64,000 bases of DNA from Globisporangium splendens (GCA_006386115.1 VFIW01000020.1:1-64000), one strand, 5' to 3'. Numbered from the stretch's first letter, positions 8,821 through 18,904 are shown. The notes: generated by a model not told the origin, from the sequence alone. A program made the numbers and translations.

Positions 8821-10122
8821 ATGGCTCCAGAACAAGTTCCAGCTCTCCTCCCAACTGAATCTCTACTCGCCGGCTCGAAGGCGGGCTCTCCTCTGCGGAC
8901 TGTGTTGTCTCCGGCTGCACCCGAAAGGGAGACGGGGGGCATGAGCCCTGAGGTGTGCCCAACTGAAAGCCAGGCTGAGGAAGGTGACGGAATTGAGGCG
9001 GAGTCTGGCAACTGCGAATCAGCGTCCATGGACACGGGTAGCGCGAACGACACTGAAAACCCTGCATCGGCGGATCTGTCAGTGCTTCTACCAGAGAGCC
9101 AAGAAGCTGATGCGGCGACGTCCGACGGCGACAACGTGAAAGATCGTGGCAGTGAAGGCAACAAAAGCGATGATGATGGCTACAGCGACGACAATGACAG
9201 CGACGGCATGGAGTCAACTGCCCAGCCGAATCCGACCGCCATTCAAGCATCCGCGGCGCCTGCAGTGGAGAACCCGCGTACAGTGGACACTGTACGCCGG
9301 TACACCTTACGGAAGCGTACTGCAGAGCAACTTGAAGCGATGCGTCCAGTCAAGCGTACCCGGCGATCAGTAATGACGGAGGAGACGGGTGAAATTGACT
9401 GCATCGACAACCGAAGGACCGTGGCGACTGGGCTCGAGTATCGCGTGACATGGGTCGACAACTCGGACCCGATTTGGCTACCGCGAGACCAATTGATCGA
9501 GGATGGCAATGCGAATCTCGTCGAGACGCTCGACGCATACCTACTCCGGTACCCGAACCGTGAGCTGACGTACCAAGCATACATCAGCAGAAACGCGAGA
9601 GCCTTCAGTGCGGTCGCCGACGGGGAGAACAATGCGTGCTTGCCTCACGCTGTCCAGATGGCACTCGAGCTCCTCGGCCACCAGCAGGAGAGCGCACGAC
9701 TCCCGGAGATTTGGATGGAGTACCTACAGAACGCGGTCGATGCCAAGGTTCCGCTCTACGAAGGCTTTCACAAGCTCGGCGAGATTGTGAGGTACTGCTC
9801 CAACGCGGTCCCAAGGTGCGGTGTGGAGCTCAACATCAAGACTCTCCGCAAGAACCTCTATGATGGGGAAGGTGCCGGTCCTATGGCGATTGTGCGCCGT
9901 GTACTTCCTGACGACAAGGGAGATCGTGTGCTCAAGCCAGGCGTGTACCTTGTCGGGGGGTACAAACGCAACATGCGGGCTCAATGCTTCGCAATGGAAG
10001 TCACTACGGACGGAGACATCATCGTACGCGAGAACGGGATTGACTCAGGCATCGGCGACCAGACGTGGCTTCGCATGATCAAGTTCATCCGCAGGATCAA
10101 GGTGCAGCAAAACGAAGACTGA
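8821..10122 (+). CDS. LINE ORF3 (copy 1): chromodomain plus papain-like peptidase-like protein
   Basis: A 433-aa protein of unproven function. The N-terminal 150 residues are acidic and Ser-rich, followed by a basic stretch with a nuclear-localisation look (LRKRTAEQLEAMRPVKRTRR). Residues about 190-250 resemble a chromodomain (EYRVTWVDNSDPIWLP). Residues about 260-410 resemble a papain-fold cysteine peptidase with candidate nucleophile Cys273 in NNACLPHA. The expected catalytic His is Gln388 here (RAQCFAM), although copy 4 has His at that place. The ATG at 8821 is chosen because it is conserved in copy 4, lies after the internal initiator and has a good context (aagATGg). An earlier ATG at 8671 is not conserved in copy 4. 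Confidence 0.75.
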   Translation: MAPEQVPALLPTESLLAGSKAGSPLRTVLSPAAPERETGGMSPEVCPTESQAEEGDGIEAESGNCESASMDTGSANDTENPASADLSVLLPESQEADAATSDGDNVKDRGSEGNKSDDDGYSDDNDSDGMESTAQPNPTAIQASAAPAVENPRTVDTVRRYTLRKRTAEQLEAMRPVKRTRRSVMTEETGEIDCIDNRRTVATGLEYRVTWVDNSDPIWLPRDQLIEDGNANLVETLDAYLLRYPNRELTYQAYISRNARAFSAVADGENNACLPHAVQMALELLGHQQESARLPEIWMEYLQNAVDAKVPLYEGFHKLGEIVRYCSNAVPRCGVELNIKTLRKNLYDGEGAGPMAIVRRVLPDDKGDRVLKPGVYLVGGYKRNMRAQCFAMEVTTDGDIIVRENGIDSGIGDQTWLRMIKFIRRIKVQQNED

Positions 10123-10347
10123 TGAGTGACGCCACCTCTGTATACCTGGAGCCGTTGTGTCAGCGCCTCATGGGGTACAATGTACCCGGAGACTGGACAG
10201 AAGGAACTCCGCCATTTGGACTTAGTATACTCGCGGTGGATCTTTCTCACCCTTTCCAAGTTTGTTCGGCTAGGGTTATCTAACCCATATCGGCCATTCT
10301 ACATTATGGAGGAGCGGTTAAGAACAGGCTGGCTCGAAATCAAATGT

Positions 10348-10419
10348 TGACCACGGCGGGATTTGAACCCGTGTCTCCTGAGTGGAGAGATGGACCTCAG
10401 ACGACTGAGCCAAAGCGAC
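10348..10419 (-). pseudogene. tRNA-like segment in LINE 3' UTR (Leu/Ser-type, no anticodon arm)
   Basis: Read on the minus strand it has box A (TGGCTCAGTCG), box B (GGTTCAAATCC), a T-loop and a hairpin TCTCC-ACTCA-GGAGA like a class II variable arm, but no anticodon arm. The 3' acceptor strand CGTGGTC is not complementary to the 5' end GTCGCTT. It is therefore a degenerate tRNA-derived sequence rather than a working tRNA gene. Confidence 0.6.
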
Positions 10420-10532
10420 AATACGCAAATATCAGGGAGTATGTACAATAGTATTTATATCAGTTTCAGTCATTTTGCTAGGTAGATTGAGTAGTCACCC
10501 GGTCTTATTCTAGTAATATAGACAACCTTTCA

Positions 10533-10547
10533 ACTGAGCTAGACGGG
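10533..10547. repeat. Target-site duplication between LINE copies 1 and 2
   Basis: A perfect actgagctagacggg lies between the 3' end of copy 1 (gacaacctttca) and the first base of copy 2 (cacttctc), with no extra bases. Confidence 0.9.
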
Positions 10548-10560
10548 CACTTCTCAATTT
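10548..10560 (+). promoter_or_regulatory. Initiator-like element at LINE 5' end
   Basis: CACTTCTCAATTT directly abuts the target duplication with no extra base, which fixes the element 5' end at the start of the initiator match. Confidence 0.55.
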
Positions 10561-10630
10561 GCCGGCTACCCCTCAAGTTGAATCCAAGACCTCCCAGTCA
10601 CCTCCCCGCCTCTCAGCCTCCGACTTCCCC

Positions 10631-13240
10631 ATGGAAAATCCAGCTCCTCCCTCCCTCCACCAGCTGCCAGCTGTCGACACTGGCTCGAAATCTGGGTCCG
10701 CACCCACTGTCGTGCCTCGTCCCACTGTCAGCCCATCCCCCTCCAAAAATTTGGAAGGGTCCGAACCCACCCAAACGGGAAACCTGGTGACGCCACCTGG
10801 GGTCAACCGCCATGTCTCTCCCACAACGAGCAACTTGAATGCGAAACCTGGTGTCGCAGACCAAGCCCCTGCTCCTCCAACCCACGCAACTGCTCCGCCT
10901 CCCGCTGATCCCGCTCCTGTCGCTGACCCCGCCGCCATGGTGGACGATCCGATGGAGTCTGGTGGGAATGCTCAAGTGACGACCCTCGATCTCTCTGGCG
11001 ACGACCCGATGGATCCTGCTGTCGCTGTCGCTCCTGCGAACGTGGACACTCGACTGTCCATGGCTGAGCTTCTGCGGCAACAAGAACATCTTCGTCGAGA
11101 CCGAGCTGTGATCGAAGCAACTCGCAGACGCGTCGAGACTCCGAAGCCTCTCGCTGTCGACATCGAAGCGATTGAGCGCCAGTACGCTGCTGGAGGCGAC
11201 TGGTCGCACATCGCGTCGCGAATGGAGCAAGCGCGTCCCTACCAGCTCCCGACCGCCAAGTACGACATGGTGATCGAGACTGGAAGAGCGCTCGCGAAGA
11301 CTCCGCTCCAAAAGATCATGGCGTCGTTGGCCGGTACGAGCCACGGAAACGCGACACTCGATGAGCTGTACCAGCGCTTCGAGATCGGTCAGATCTCCAA
11401 GCTCCCCGGCGGCAACCTCCGAGTCAAGGTCAAGACGAAGGAAGCCTGTGTGCGCTTGGAACGCACCAAGGTGAACATCCTCGGTGGTACGTTCACGTTC
11501 AAGGAGTTCGACATCCTTGGCGACAAGTATTTCATCGACATTGTCAACGTCGACCCCGACGTGGACATTCGAGTGATCGTGCACCGACTGTTCCTCCTCG
11601 GGTGCCAGCCGGTGTACCACACCTTTCGCGAAGTGAACCTCGCGACGGGGATGACATCGGCGACCTGGCGAGTGTACTTCTTGTCCAGCTCGTGTCCAAG
11701 CGCGTTGGTCGTGAACGGGTCTGTGTGCGACCAGGTGTTGTTCGACAACAAGCTGCACCCGGCGCATGGAAAGAATGCTCCGTTCCAGTCGGAGCGACAG
11801 CCGTATGGGTATCGCTCGCACCATGGAATCGACCTCGGGACTCCGGACAGTGTGTTCCCTCCCTCGAAGCCAGCTCCAGAGCAACCCCAGCAGCAACGAC
11901 AACAACCGCCGAGAACCTACGCTCAAGCTGCGAGTGCGATGCCGAAGCAAACCTCGCTACAGAAGGCAGTCGAGGAAGGAAAGAGACGGGAAGCCCAGCT
12001 CCAGCAGAGAGCTCAGCATGGCAAGTCGTCAGCTGAAACAGCGCTGACCAAGCCGCGAAGCAACTCCGATGCGCTGTCGATTGCCACGTTCGACGACTCG
12101 CAAGGCAAGGTGACTCCACCAGGAAGTCCCAAACCGCCAATGAAGTCCCCGACGCTGCTCTTGACGAATGGAAACGACGGTTTCTCCACCGTGACAAACA
12201 AGAAGAAGCGCTCGAGAAACGGAGTCGACTTCTCCAACATGCTGGTGAAACAGCAACCGCAGCCTCTGGATGGTGTTGCCACCACCAACTACTTCCAGGT
12301 GCTGCAGTCGATGGAAGTGTCCTTCGAAGTGAAGAATGTGGCTGCGGACAAGAAGTATGGTCCTCGGTACCAAGTGATCCCTGTCGATGTGAAGCGTCCC
12401 GAGGCGCTCAAGACGTCGACTGAGTCGGCTTTCTTCGTGGAGAAGCACCACACGAAGATCAGGAAAGCGTCGAAGGCGTCTCCGATCTTGGAGGTGTCCG
12501 AGTCGATGCTGAACGACGAGAACACGGCGTTGCTCAACACCCTCCCGGACCGTCTTGCGCTCGCAGACACTCAGGTCGAGGGTGCGAGCAAACTCATCGA
12601 CAACGCCACGAACCCCGACCACGTCACCAAGAAGGCAGTGGACTCGCCGCTGGCTTTCAACAGCGCTCTGTCGCTCAAGATGGCAGGAAGTGGACACGGA
12701 GTCGCAGAGCTCGCGCAGCTGCATGTGATCAACCGCGTGCTGTGCGCGACCCAGCCGAGCGAAGACACGACCTTCAGTGCGAAGTGGAAGAAGCTGATGA
12801 AGACGACGGTCCCGTCGAAGCGAGGCGACATGTTCAAGACGTGTGCCACGTGGTGGATGTCATCGGACGATATCAAGGAACTATCGCGAGCGACGAAGGC
12901 ACTCGGGTTCTTCGAGCTCATGCTGATGTCGATCGCGCCGACGATCTTCAGCAACGACCACTGGATCCAGTACCTGACTGGGATGCCGGTCGAGTGGATC
13001 CCCGCGCACCACACAAGACTCCTCCACCCCAACACTCTCCTCATGCTCTTGCGGTCGGACCTTGGTGCGCACTGCTTGAGTCAATGGAACGAAGTGCAGT
13101 GGCAGGGGTACTTGCTCGACGACCTGGAAGAGCTTCGCAAGCTCGATGGGTACTACCCGGTCGACGAGTCGGTGTTGCAGCTCCGAGTTGTCGAGGGAGA
13201 GGTGGTACTGGTAGCGGGAGGCTTGGCCACTCGTTGCTAA
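10631..13240 (+). CDS. LINE ORF1 (copy 2)
   Basis: An intact 869-aa ORF1 protein starting at the conserved MENPAPPS ATG. Expected to coat the element RNA. It has a low-complexity Pro/Ala/Asp N-terminus (about 1-165) and a globular region at about 230-400 that may be RRM-like (beta-rich, with FIDIVNVDPDVDIRVIVHRL). A linker with PPRTYAQAAS follows, then a basic patch KKKRSRNG and a helical C-terminal half. No CCHC knuckle is present. It is followed by the ORF2 frame in +1. The function is inferred from position in the element, not from a recognised domain. Confidence 0.75.
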   Translation: MENPAPPSLHQLPAVDTGSKSGSAPTVVPRPTVSPSPSKNLEGSEPTQTGNLVTPPGVNRHVSPTTSNLNAKPGVADQAPAPPTHATAPPPADPAPVADPAAMVDDPMESGGNAQVTTLDLSGDDPMDPAVAVAPANVDTRLSMAELLRQQEHLRRDRAVIEATRRRVETPKPLAVDIEAIERQYAAGGDWSHIASRMEQARPYQLPTAKYDMVIETGRALAKTPLQKIMASLAGTSHGNATLDELYQRFEIGQISKLPGGNLRVKVKTKEACVRLERTKVNILGGTFTFKEFDILGDKYFIDIVNVDPDVDIRVIVHRLFLLGCQPVYHTFREVNLATGMTSATWRVYFLSSSCPSALVVNGSVCDQVLFDNKLHPAHGKNAPFQSERQPYGYRSHHGIDLGTPDSVFPPSKPAPEQPQQQRQQPPRTYAQAASAMPKQTSLQKAVEEGKRREAQLQQRAQHGKSSAETALTKPRSNSDALSIATFDDSQGKVTPPGSPKPPMKSPTLLLTNGNDGFSTVTNKKKRSRNGVDFSNMLVKQQPQPLDGVATTNYFQVLQSMEVSFEVKNVAADKKYGPRYQVIPVDVKRPEALKTSTESAFFVEKHHTKIRKASKASPILEVSESMLNDENTALLNTLPDRLALADTQVEGASKLIDNATNPDHVTKKAVDSPLAFNSALSLKMAGSGHGVAELAQLHVINRVLCATQPSEDTTFSAKWKKLMKTTVPSKRGDMFKTCATWWMSSDDIKELSRATKALGFFELMLMSIAPTIFSNDHWIQYLTGMPVEWIPAHHTRLLHPNTLLMLLRSDLGAHCLSQWNEVQWQGYLLDDLEELRKLDGYYPVDESVLQLRVVEGEVVLVAGGLATRC

Positions 13241-16200
13241 ACCAACTCCAACCCAAACAACGTGGAGCAATGTTAGTTTCGTGTCCGTCAACACTAACGG
13301 CATCAAGAAGAACGGTCACCTATTTATCGACAGCGTGCTATCGAAACACTCGGTGGCATGCGTCCAAGAAACCAAGTTGAGCGACAGAACGCATCTTTCC
13401 AAGTTCAAGTTCCACCTCGACTCGAGCTTCAAGCACCGAGTCTTTGTGAACGACCCGAACTGCCAGCTCGATCGACCGACGCGAGGAAGGAGCAATGGAG
13501 TGCTCACGGTGCTCCACTCCGACTTCCCAGGCTTCGACACGGCGGAAGAGGTCTCTCGACTCTCAGTCCCTGGTCGGTATCTCGTTGTGAAGGTGATGGT
13601 CGAGTGTGCTCCCATCTACATCCACAACGTGTATGCGCCAGTGGACCAGCAAGAGAAACAACAATTCTTCTCGAGTCTGGACACCGAAGGGTTCGAGGAT
13701 CAAGCGACGCATTTTGTGTTGGGAGATCTGAACACTCCTCTGGGCCCGAGACTCGACTCGTCGTCTCCAGATCTACGCTACAACCCCGGTCGGTCCAGCT
13801 GCTTGGAGTGGTTGGCGATGCTGGGTGTTATCGACGCATGGCGGATCCACTACGACACCAAGCGAGTCTTCACCGGTCCCCTTCCTCGGAAGAACCGACT
13901 CGACTACATCTTGCTGTCGGAGGACTTCTACGAACGCTTCTACGACGACTCCAAGTACTTCCTGCCGAAGCATGCTGGAGACCACCTCGCTCACAGTGTG
14001 AGCTTCCGGTCTGGTTCGCAGCTCCACGGTCGAGGGTACTGGAAGTTCCCTCGCTACCTTCTCGAGTACCCACTCGTGGTCTCGGCGATCGAGAAGGAGG
14101 CAGAGATGGTGCTCGACAAGCTTCGCACTTCGACATACCCTGGAAGGAGGCAGAGATGGTGCTCGACAAGCTTCGCACTTCTACATACCCTGGCAAGGTG
14201 TGGGAGAAGTGGAAGGAGAGCATCAAGTCCCAGCTCCAAGACGTGCAGAAGAAACTGCGGATGCAAGACACAGCTGCGATCAAAGAGGCTCAAGCGGCGT
14301 TGGACCAAGCGGCTGCTCGCTATCGAGGCGCGCCGACCGAGAACAACCGCAGCGAGTTCGAAGAAGCCATGAAGATGTACAAGGAGGCGGTCACGAGGAC
14401 AAGTCAACACAACCAGGACAGTGCGTTCGACTTCCAAGCGGCCAACTCCGAAAAGTCCACCAAGCACTTCTTCCGTCCGCTGGACACGAGCTTGAGAAGG
14501 GTCTCGATCGAGGAGGTGGTGACACCGAGTGGCAGTGTCTCATCGAATCCTCAAGAGATATCGCTTCGCTTCCTGGAACACTGGGGGTCCGAGATGGGAG
14601 ATCCCGACAGTCCAGCAGGAAGAGCTCCTCCACCCGACGAAACCATGCAACGTAACCTTCTCGACTCCATCGTCCGGTTCACATCGGAAACGGATCGAGA
14701 CATCCTGAATGCACCAGTCACATCTCACGATCTGGCGGATGCGATTCGACACATGAAGGCGACGTCGGCTCCTGGCATGGACGGTTTGACTGCTGGTTTC
14801 TACCAGGTCGCTCCGGACGTCTTCGGTGAGTGTCTCAGTCTTGTCTTCAACGACCAACTTCGACGAGGGGTTCTGCTCCCTTCTCAGCGCAAGTCTGCCG
14901 TCGTGCTTCTCCACAAGAAAGGCTCGAGAGCACAACCAGGCAACTACCGACCGATCGCACTCATCCCGGTGGATGTCAAGGTGCTCTCGAAGGCTCTCAC
15001 CTATCGACTGCAAAGTGTCGTACCGGACCTGGTCCACGCGGATCAGAAAGGGTTCGTCAAAGGTCGATCGATCCATCACCATGTGCGGTTCCTCGCGGAT
15101 CTGCAGGACTTGGTGACGAGTCGAGACGAAGAAGCGTATGCTCTGTTCTTGGACTTCGAGAAGGCGTTCGACCGAGTGAACTGGGACTACATGTTCCGGC
15201 TGCTCGAGCGAATGGGGTGTGGTTCGGAGTTTGTGCAGTGGGTGAGACTGCTGTACACCGAGCCGCAAGCGCACCTCGTCATCAACCAGAACATCCAGCC
15301 TGTGCTGTTCCCGACACGGGGAGTGAAGCAAGGCGACCCGCTCTCTGCGCTTCTCTTCCTTCTCACGATCGAGCCACTAGGAAACCTGCTGCGGTCCCAC
15401 AAAGAGTTCGGAGTGTGCCTCACCGAGGATCACACATCCACCAGTGTCTTCTTCGCGGACGACACGACTCTCCTGGGAGGCTCCATTGCGAGTGTGCAAG
15501 CGCAGCTTGAGCTCGTGGAGGAGTACTGCAACGGGTCTGGCGCGAAATTAAACCTTGGCAAGTCGAACCTGATGGCACTGAATCGGAACGAGATCTGTCC
15601 CCAGCTCCCTGGTGTGCATGTGCTTGGTCGAGCCGAGTCGGTCAAGTTCCTCGGGATCCCCTTCAGTCAGTCGCCAGTCAACGACGACATCGTCAACTTC
15701 CTCGAGCAACGCTTCTACGACGGCTTCAAGATGTGGTACAGACGAGCAAGGACTCTTCGCGGTCGTCTTCTTGTGGCGCAAACGATGGTCTTATCTCGCT
15801 TGTGGCACTACACCCAACACGTGTCGATCCCGTCGTCGGTCGTGAAGAGGTGGCAGTCGATGCTGAATCGGTTCGTCTTGAGTCGGAAGCACGATCGAGA
15901 CGCAAGCCACATCCAACTCATTCCGAAGGAGTTCTTGTATCTCCCGAGGAGTGAGGGTGGTCTGCAGATCCCAAGCATCGAAGCGCAACTGAAGCGACAA
16001 CGCCTCCAGCATCTACTCCAGTTCATGCGACCGGCGAGCAAGCCAGACGAGCGAAGCTGGACGACACCGAGTGCGGAGCTGCTCACAGCGGTTCTTCCTC
16101 AAGTCGGTCGACGCACGGCGCTCGACTTCCTCACGATGTCTCCTCTTCGACATGGCACGATGATCAAGTGGGAGCTGATCTCTGGTTGGTGGAAGGAGAC

Positions 16201-17419
16201 GTGGGTCTGGTGGTACAAGATCCGATGGGAGATCTCGTGGCACGACCTTCCGACGGACGAGCGTGTCTGGTATGGTCTGAACCAGCCGATCTGGTTCCAC
16301 TCAGATCCAGACCTCCACTACGAGCAGACTCCGAGGTCGCAAACCACCGCTGCACACCGCCGATGCATCGGGATGGTGCCAGAACCCCAGCGCGGGTTCC
16401 GTCTGCACATCTCGAGGGTCTTCGGCTTGCGTTCGCTGGTCGACTTCATGAGCAATGGTGCTTCCTGGCCGAGCGAGTCCGACTTCGTCCAACGGCACCT
16501 CGATCTCACTCTCGCGTCTGTGGCTCTCGGTGTGCAATCCTAGTGGTTGCGTTCTCTGTACCGAGAGACGACACAGATCGCGGTCCGACTTGGAGTGCGT
16601 GAGCTTGCACCTTTGTCTTCGGACACACGGAGTGAGAGCGCATTCCCTCACTTGGGATGCAAAAGTGGCTTGAAGGTGTGTCTGGTCCCAGCGATCCCGA
16701 GGAGCGCGCTTCTTCGTGTCGTGTGGAAGCCAGAACCACCGAACAAGTCCCACCCGATGTCGCTGCACTCTCCGAGTGTCGGTGACGAAGAAGTCAAGTC
16801 GTTCGTGAAGTACGGGAAGCATCTTCGCAAGATCCTGCTCCCCGTGTTCGAAGACCTGCAGTTCCGCCTCGCGTTTCGGCTTCTCCCCGTGCGCTCTCGG
16901 TTCTGGTTCCTGCAACACTCGAACCCGCGCATCATCTACTGCATTCGCGACGGGTGTGACGCAGTCGAGACGGAGAAACACTTGTTCTTCGAGTGTGCTC
17001 TCGCAACAAGACTGTGGGAGCACATACGGAACATCATGGCGCCATTTGTCCGATCCCAGTTGACATGGACCATGATTGCGACAGCAAGGAAACCAGTCGT
17101 GCGAGATGAATGGATGGAGTGTGAGGACGTCATCGGAGACGTGTGGCACACGTTCCGTGCTGTGACCCTCCACTTCATCTGGTCGGACCGCAATCGGTGT
17201 CTGTTCGATGGAAGACAGTCCACACCGACGACGCCAGCACTGCTGGTCATCTTCACCACTGCCAGTGCGCACTTCCGGTACAACCTGAGGTGTCGATACG
17301 ACGACGATGAGAGAGCATCACTCGAGAAGGCGTTTACCAAGATAAGGAAGTATCCGCCTTTCGGTGACTTTGCGACGACCCACCCAGCAATGTTCCAAGT
17401 TCGTCACCTCCAGCACTAG
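13215..17419 (+). pseudogene. LINE ORF2 (copy 2), frameshift and nonsense
   Basis: Endonuclease-reverse transcriptase of the same architecture as copy 1: NTNGI and QETK at the start, GDLNTPL, RPIAL, FADDTT, and a C-terminal Cys/His segment. A 50-bp tandem duplication (unit starting at 14094, repeated from 14144) shifts the frame near the end of the endonuclease domain. A TAG at 16541-16543 replaces the Lys codon found in copies 1 and 3. The reverse transcriptase core itself is open. The first in-frame ATG lies beyond the catalytic NTNG and QETK motifs, so AUG initiation could not make the full endonuclease even without the lesions. Confidence 0.88.
14094..14193 (+). repeat. 50-bp tandem duplication in ORF2 of copy 2
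   Basis: Two consecutive copies begin aaggaggcagagatggtgct at 14094 and 14144 and differ at one base (cttcgacat versus cttctacat). A 50-bp addition changes the frame. Confidence 0.95.
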
Positions 17420-17576
17420 TCTCCAGTCAGAAGATCTTTGACTAGAGCGCAACTCGCAAGATCCTGTACCATACCAAGTGTAGAGTATATTTATTCGAAA
17501 AGTAGTAGTATCTATATGTAGCTAGGCAGATTGAGTCGTCACTCCGTCTAATTCTAGTAATATAGACAACCTTTCA

Positions 17577-17591
17577 ACTGAGCTAGACGGG
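17577..17591. repeat. Target-site duplication after LINE copy 2
   Basis: A perfect actgagctagacggg follows the 3' end of copy 2. The next element starts after three extra bases (ctg). Confidence 0.9.
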
Positions 17592-17594
17592 CTG

Positions 17595-17607
17595 CACTTC
17601 TCAATTT
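17595..17607 (+). promoter_or_regulatory. Initiator-like element of short element
   Basis: Identical CACTTCTCAATTT start as in the LINEs, implying RNA polymerase II transcription of this non-coding-like element. Confidence 0.5.
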
Positions 17608-17942
17608 GCTCGCTACCCCACAAGTCGACTCTTCAGAAGTACCCAAGCCCATCACCACTCCACTTCCTCCACCTCTCTCTCCCACCCACTCTGCCTGCAG
17701 TATGGGCGTAGGGAGAACGAAGAAGAAGCGCAAGAAGACGCGCGTTTGGAGTCTGCATCGACATCGCCTTCCAGTTCGCCTCGCAACTGTCCGTCGATCG
17801 GCTCCGTCGGTAGAGCCGATGCACTTCGCTAAGCGAAGCGACCCGCATTGCGCGTGAGCAACTGCAAGACGACCGAGAGAGGTCGCGCTTGTGCGAGCGG
17901 GGAGTGCTCCGATCGCCAGCACGATCTCGAAGAATCAACCCA

Positions 17943-18001
17943 CAAAACAAGAATCAACCCACAACACAAGAATCAACCCACAACACAAGAATCAACCCAG
18001 A
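17943..18001 (+). repeat. 19-bp tandem repeat in short element
   Basis: About three copies of acaacacaagaatcaaccc in direct order. Confidence 0.85.
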
Positions 18002-18249
18002 ATCAAGTTACAACCCAACAATCCAGCCTCAAGTGTCGCAACACCAACACTCACAGTTATAGGCCATGACACAAATGCAAACTTCACCAAGCCAACACCA
18101 ACGATCGCAAAGCAACAAACAACATCTCACCCCAACAGAATTAAAGAGAAGCATTAGTGCTAGCATCACAGAGTACGCAAGGGCGTAGCGAGCAAGTAGA
18201 AGTCAGTTTGCCGTACTATTTATTAACAACAATATACGGACACCTTTCA

Positions 18250-18264
18250 ACTGAGCTAGACGGG
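18250..18264. repeat. Target-site duplication after short element
   Basis: A perfect actgagctagacggg, after which the 0.7-kb array unit resumes with catgagtgcctc. Confidence 0.9.
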
Positions 18265-18904
18265 CATGAGTGCCTCTTGCCCGACCCACACCTCATCGGA
18301 TCGAGTCCCGCTATGCTCTCCTGAAAAAACACATACACACACACATAGGGTTTGCATCAAAGATAAAGTGGTCAAAAGAGATGACCTCTATAAAATAATA
18401 ACCTGTAAGAAGTGGTGTAAGAATTGTCGGTCGGAGTTCCCCCCGCTCCGAACCAGTGACGAGGGGTTACACAAAATCAATACTCAAAGAGCCAAATGAC
18501 GCAATAGAAGTACACCGAGTAGGCGAAAGCGCAGTCAGCCAGTCAGTCAGTACCAAGATCGGTCAAGTAGTCCGAGTACCTCGGTAGTGTAGTGGCTCGC
18601 AAGTACCCGAACGGGAGCTTTGCCTCACAAGAGTCAGTAGGTACTCGGTCGCGAAAGAAAAGAAGATGTGTTGGATCGCGGTGAGACTGAAATGCTCGAG
18701 AGGATGGATGTATTGAAGTGTGTGGTAGCGAGACGCGACACTGTATGCGCAGGCGGGCGGGGTGTGTGGTTGAGCAGCAGGCCGACGGGATGGTGCGAGC
18801 GAATGAGGGAGCGGTAGTGAGGTGTGTGTATCAAAAATTAGGCCGGCTGTGTTACTTGAGGAGTGGGACGGCGATCAAAGAGATGATAGATAGATTAAAG
18901 AGAT

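Larger units (their letters stand above)
1852..10532 (+). mobile_element. tRNA-Lys-targeted LINE, copy 1
   Basis: Non-LTR retrotransposon with no long terminal repeats. The order is a 5' initiator-like start, ORF1 (1935-4543, frameshifted), ORF2 (4518-8666), ORF3 (8821-10122), a 3' UTR with a tRNA-like segment (10348-10419), and a conserved 3' end (a block starting ctaggtagattgag and closing gacaacctttc). It is flanked on the right by the 15-bp target duplication and on the left by a degenerate version. Over most of its length it is nearly identical to copy 3. Confidence 0.9.
10548..17576 (+). mobile_element. tRNA-Lys-targeted LINE, copy 2 (two-ORF form)
   Basis: Carries the same 5' start and ORF1 as copies 1 and 3, then a diverged ORF2 with two lesions and no ORF3. 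After the ORF2 stop there is only about 155 bp, ending in the shared 3' block (gctaggcagattgagtcgtc to caacctttc). It is flanked on both sides by perfect 15-bp target duplications. Confidence 0.88.
17595..18249 (+). mobile_element. Short non-autonomous retroelement sharing LINE ends
   Basis: About 655 bp. It starts with the same cacttctcaatttgctcgctacccc as the LINEs and ends with the same cctttc directly before the target duplication. The interior is unrelated: a short basic reading frame (51 codons from the ATG at 17702), a 19-bp tandem repeat, and a tail with tactatttattaacaac. There is no reverse transcriptase. It is probably mobilised by the LINE proteins. Confidence 0.7.

Noticed and set aside
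10348..10419. Functional tRNA gene
   Set aside because: No anticodon arm can be folded and the acceptor strands do not pair.
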